Positions 4,289 to 6,303 of a stretch of DNA of 6,303 nucleotides are shown one piece after another (the first letter of the stretch is position 1; every line of letters begins with the position of its first letter). Origin of the DNA: Vulcanimicrobiota bacterium (lineage in GTDB: Bacteria > Vulcanimicrobiota > Vulcanimicrobiia > Vulcanimicrobiales > Vulcanimicrobiaceae); assembly GCA_013289785.1 (NCBI GenBank), contig JABCZE010000099.1, positions 1 to 6,303 of the forward strand. Reading direction: 5' to 3'. The notes below the pieces were generated by a model. That model did not search any database. It was not told the origin of the DNA and saw nothing but the letters and a program-made list of their open reading frames with translations. Made by a program: the position numbers and the translations under genes.

Positions 4289-6303
4289 GTGCTTTCGATC
4301 GAAACCGTCCAAACATCGTTCGGTGACCTGGCCTTTCGCCGCGGTTTGGCGTACGCGAAGACTGGGCGCGTCATTCAAGTTAGCCGGAAATCCGCCAAGA
4401 CGATCGAGGCTCGGGTGCAAGGATCCGCAACGATTCCCTACGACGTAACGGTCGACTTGCAGACTGCCGGGAGTGGCCTTCGGTTTTCGAGCTACTGCGA
4501 CTGCCCCGTCGAATATAACTGCAAGCACGGTGCCGCGGCCGTCATCGCCTTCCTCGACATGCGGGCCCCCGACGAGATCCTTCCGCCGCGCGGCGAGGAC
4601 GACACTGTCGATGGCGCGATCTTTGGCTGGCTGCGGCAACTCGAAGCCTATCGCGCACTCCCCGCTGCACCGCAACACGAAGACGTGCGGTATCTTCTCG
4701 ACGTTGCCGGCAGTCCGCCGCGCATAAAGTTGACGGCTCGCGCGGCATCGATGCTCAAGAACGGCGAGCGCAGCCTGGGGCGCGCGATCGCCGTCGAAAG
4801 CCTCAACTATGCCGGCGGCAGCTATATTGCGGCGATCGATCGCACGATCGGGCGGCTCGCGGCGGCCGCGGGAATTACCGGTCAGTACGCCCTGGCGGCA
4901 CGCGGTGCGAATGTCTCGCCGCGGTTGCTCGCGATGCTGTGTGCGGAGATCGTTCAAACCGAGCGCCTGCATTGGCAGTCCACCAAATCGCCGGCGCTCG
5001 CGCGTCGCGATCTCGTGGAGCAGCGCCTGGCATGGTATTTGGATGCCCACGGTCGCCAGTATCCCGGCGTCGCAGGAAATCAAGCGGTGCGTCTGTTGGC
5101 TAGCAATCCGCCCTGGTACGTCGATCCCGATCGCTGCGAGTGTGGCACGATCGATTTTGGGCTCGCACCGGAAGCCGTCGCGCTGGTGGTCGAGGCACCC
5201 CCGCTGACGCCGCGCAACGCGCGGCACGTACAGGCGGTATGGACGCGCGTGTTTGGCGCAAACGGTTTTCCCGCTCCGCAGCCCGACGTTGAAACGGCCG
5301 TCGTCGAGCGCGATCCGGTTCCAGTGCTGCGACTGCGCGGATTTTCCTCACCCTCGCTGGCGGCCGTCGCCGAACTGACTTTTGCGTACGGCACGCACTC
5401 GGTTCATTTCTCCGCGGATGCGCCGCGCGAATTCCAGACGGTCGATGACGGCCGCGTCAGCGTCTGGCCCCGCGGTTACGATTTCGAAGCGGCAGCTCGC
5501 GCGGAGCTCGATAGCTACGGTCTACACCTCGTTACTTGGCCGGAGATCCAACAGATCGAACACCGGAACTCCACGTTACGCTTTCCGGGAATGGGCGAAC
5601 AGCGCTGGGTGCAGTTTCTCGACGACGCGGTGCCGGCGCTGCGCGCGAAGGGCTGGCGCATCGAGATCGGCGCCTCATTTCCTTACGAGTTAGTCGAAGC
5701 CGACGATTGGGACGCGCAGATCGAGCCAAGCGCAAACAACTGGTTCGAGTTCGATCTCGGCATCAATGTCGGCGGCGCGCGCGTCTCGCTGCTGCCGATC
5801 GTTATCGAGGCGTTGCGCGGGCTAGGCATTCGCTCGCACGATCAGTTGGCGCAGCTCGGCGATAGCGCGACCGTTTACGGCCGCGTGCGCGAGGGCGCGT
5901 TTGTCGCCTTGCCGGCGGCGCGGATCGCCCCGCTTCTGGCGGCGCTCGTCGAACTCTTCGACGCACCGCTCACGCGCGAAGGGCGACTCGCGCTGACGCC
6001 CGCGCACCTCGCGTCGGTCGCGCAACTCGAACGCTCCACGCCTGTGCGCTGGGCCGGAGCGGGGCAACTGCGCGATCTGGTTCGGGCGCTCGCCGACGAA
6101 GATGCGCTCGCGACGGTCGCGCTGCCGGCAACCTTCAACGGAGTGCTGCGACAGTACCAGGAGCGCGGCGTTGCATGGCTTCAGCTCCTCGCGCGCAACG
6201 GTTTCGGCGGCGTGCTCGCCGACGACATGGGCTTAGGGAAGACCGTCGAGCTGCTCGCGCACGTCGCGATCGAAAAAGCGGCGCATCGCCTGAAGCGCCC
6301 GGT
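4289..6303 (+). CDS. SWIM zinc-finger SNF2-family DEAD/DEAH helicase, N-terminal part (runs off right edge)
   Basis: A continuous reading frame of 671 codons runs from GTG 4289 to the window end without a stop. The frame opens after TGA 4247-4249. No in-frame ATG lies before the conserved region, and GTG 4289 has AAAGG upstream, so this start is favoured. Order of parts: N-terminal segment F-R-R-G-L-A-Y-A typical of SWIM proteins (about 15-22); SWIM zinc finger C70-x-C72-x5-C78-x-H80; a long middle region including W-Y-V-D-P-D and the bacterial SNF2-associated domain (W-F-E-F-D-L-G-I-N-V from 485); then the ATPase entry V-L-R-Q-Y-Q-E-R-G-V-A-W-L (619-631) and motif I, L-A-D-D-M-G-L-G-K-T (643-652, Lys651). 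Relatives are about 1000-1100 residues, so motifs Ia-VI lie beyond the window. The family consists of ATP-driven DNA translocases or remodellers of mostly unknown role. Codon use is strongly GC-biased. The gene is divergent from the alkyltransferase across the repeat array. Confidence 0.93.
   Translation, partial: MLSIETVQTSFGDLAFRRGLAYAKTGRVIQVSRKSAKTIEARVQGSATIPYDVTVDLQTAGSGLRFSSYCDCPVEYNCKHGAAAVIAFLDMRAPDEILPPRGEDDTVDGAIFGWLRQLEAYRALPAAPQHEDVRYLLDVAGSPPRIKLTARAASMLKNGERSLGRAIAVESLNYAGGSYIAAIDRTIGRLAAAAGITGQYALAARGANVSPRLLAMLCAEIVQTERLHWQSTKSPALARRDLVEQRLAWYLDAHGRQYPGVAGNQAVRLLASNPPWYVDPDRCECGTIDFGLAPEAVALVVEAPPLTPRNARHVQAVWTRVFGANGFPAPQPDVETAVVERDPVPVLRLRGFSSPSLAAVAELTFAYGTHSVHFSADAPREFQTVDDGRVSVWPRGYDFEAAARAELDSYGLHLVTWPEIQQIEHRNSTLRFPGMGEQRWVQFLDDAVPALRAKGWRIEIGASFPYELVEADDWDAQIEPSANNWFEFDLGINVGGARVSLLPIVIEALRGLGIRSHDQLAQLGDSATVYGRVREGAFVALPAARIAPLLAALVELFDAPLTREGRLALTPAHLASVAQLERSTPVRWAGAGQLRDLVRALADEDALATVALPATFNGVLRQYQERGVAWLQLLARNGFGGVLADDMGLGKTVELLAHVAIEKAAHRLKRP

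Noticed and set aside
4241..5227. 328-codon minus-strand ORF
   Set aside because: It is antisense to the SWIM/SNF2 helicase, whose frame has a zinc-finger motif and continues for over 670 codons. The ORF is a product of the GC-biased codon pattern and starts within helicase coding sequence.
1..6303. A defence system formed by the Uma2, alkyltransferase and SNF2 genes
   Set aside because: SNF2 helicases and PD-(D/E)xK proteins occur in defence islands, but here the genes are in opposite orientations with separate promoters and no methylase, specificity or other defence partner. The neighbourhood does not support a system.

Overview
The window reads as a chromosomal segment of a GC-rich bacterium. 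The spaced pattern of common housekeeping and accessory genes, the GC-ending codons, a predicted Sec-secreted aspartic protease, an Uma2-family protein and a tandem array of a dispersed intergenic repeat would all fit a soil or environmental lineage. Eremiobacterota/Vulcanimicrobiota, Chloroflexota or a similar phylum is my guess, but no marker gene in the window fixes the taxonomy. No RNA gene, CRISPR array, transposase or phage gene was seen.

Layout. Positions 1-140 are a short intergenic region, with a possible minus-strand gene starting at 22 and running off the left edge. 141-1088 (+) encodes a prolyl-aminopeptidase-like alpha/beta hydrolase. Its base composition is less GC-rich than the rest, and several substrate-pocket residues look altered. 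It converges on a large minus-strand gene (1116-2981) for a secreted protein with a LolA-like N-terminal region, two retropepsin-like DTG lobes and a C-terminal PDZ domain. A 90-bp divergent region with a perfect 10-bp palindrome separates this from an Uma2-family gene (3072-3605, +). That gene ends 2 bp from the stop of a convergent O6-alkylguanine-DNA alkyltransferase gene (3608-4120, -, GTG start). A 168-bp divergent spacer carries four perfect tandem copies of a 20-bp repeat. From 4289 to the right edge runs the N-terminal two thirds of a SWIM-zinc-finger SNF2 helicase. It is open to the window end and is cut just after its Walker A motif.

Functional reading. The right half has a DNA-maintenance flavour: a PD-(D/E)xK-fold Uma2 protein, a suicide repair alkyltransferase and a SNF2 ATPase. 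The last two are divergent and share one regulatory spacer. The left half holds two unrelated predicted hydrolases. I see no complete novel defence or mobile system. The points most worth a second look are the tandem repeat array between the two DNA-transaction genes, the two-lobed protease with a fused PDZ, and the altered specificity residues of the peptidase-like enzyme.
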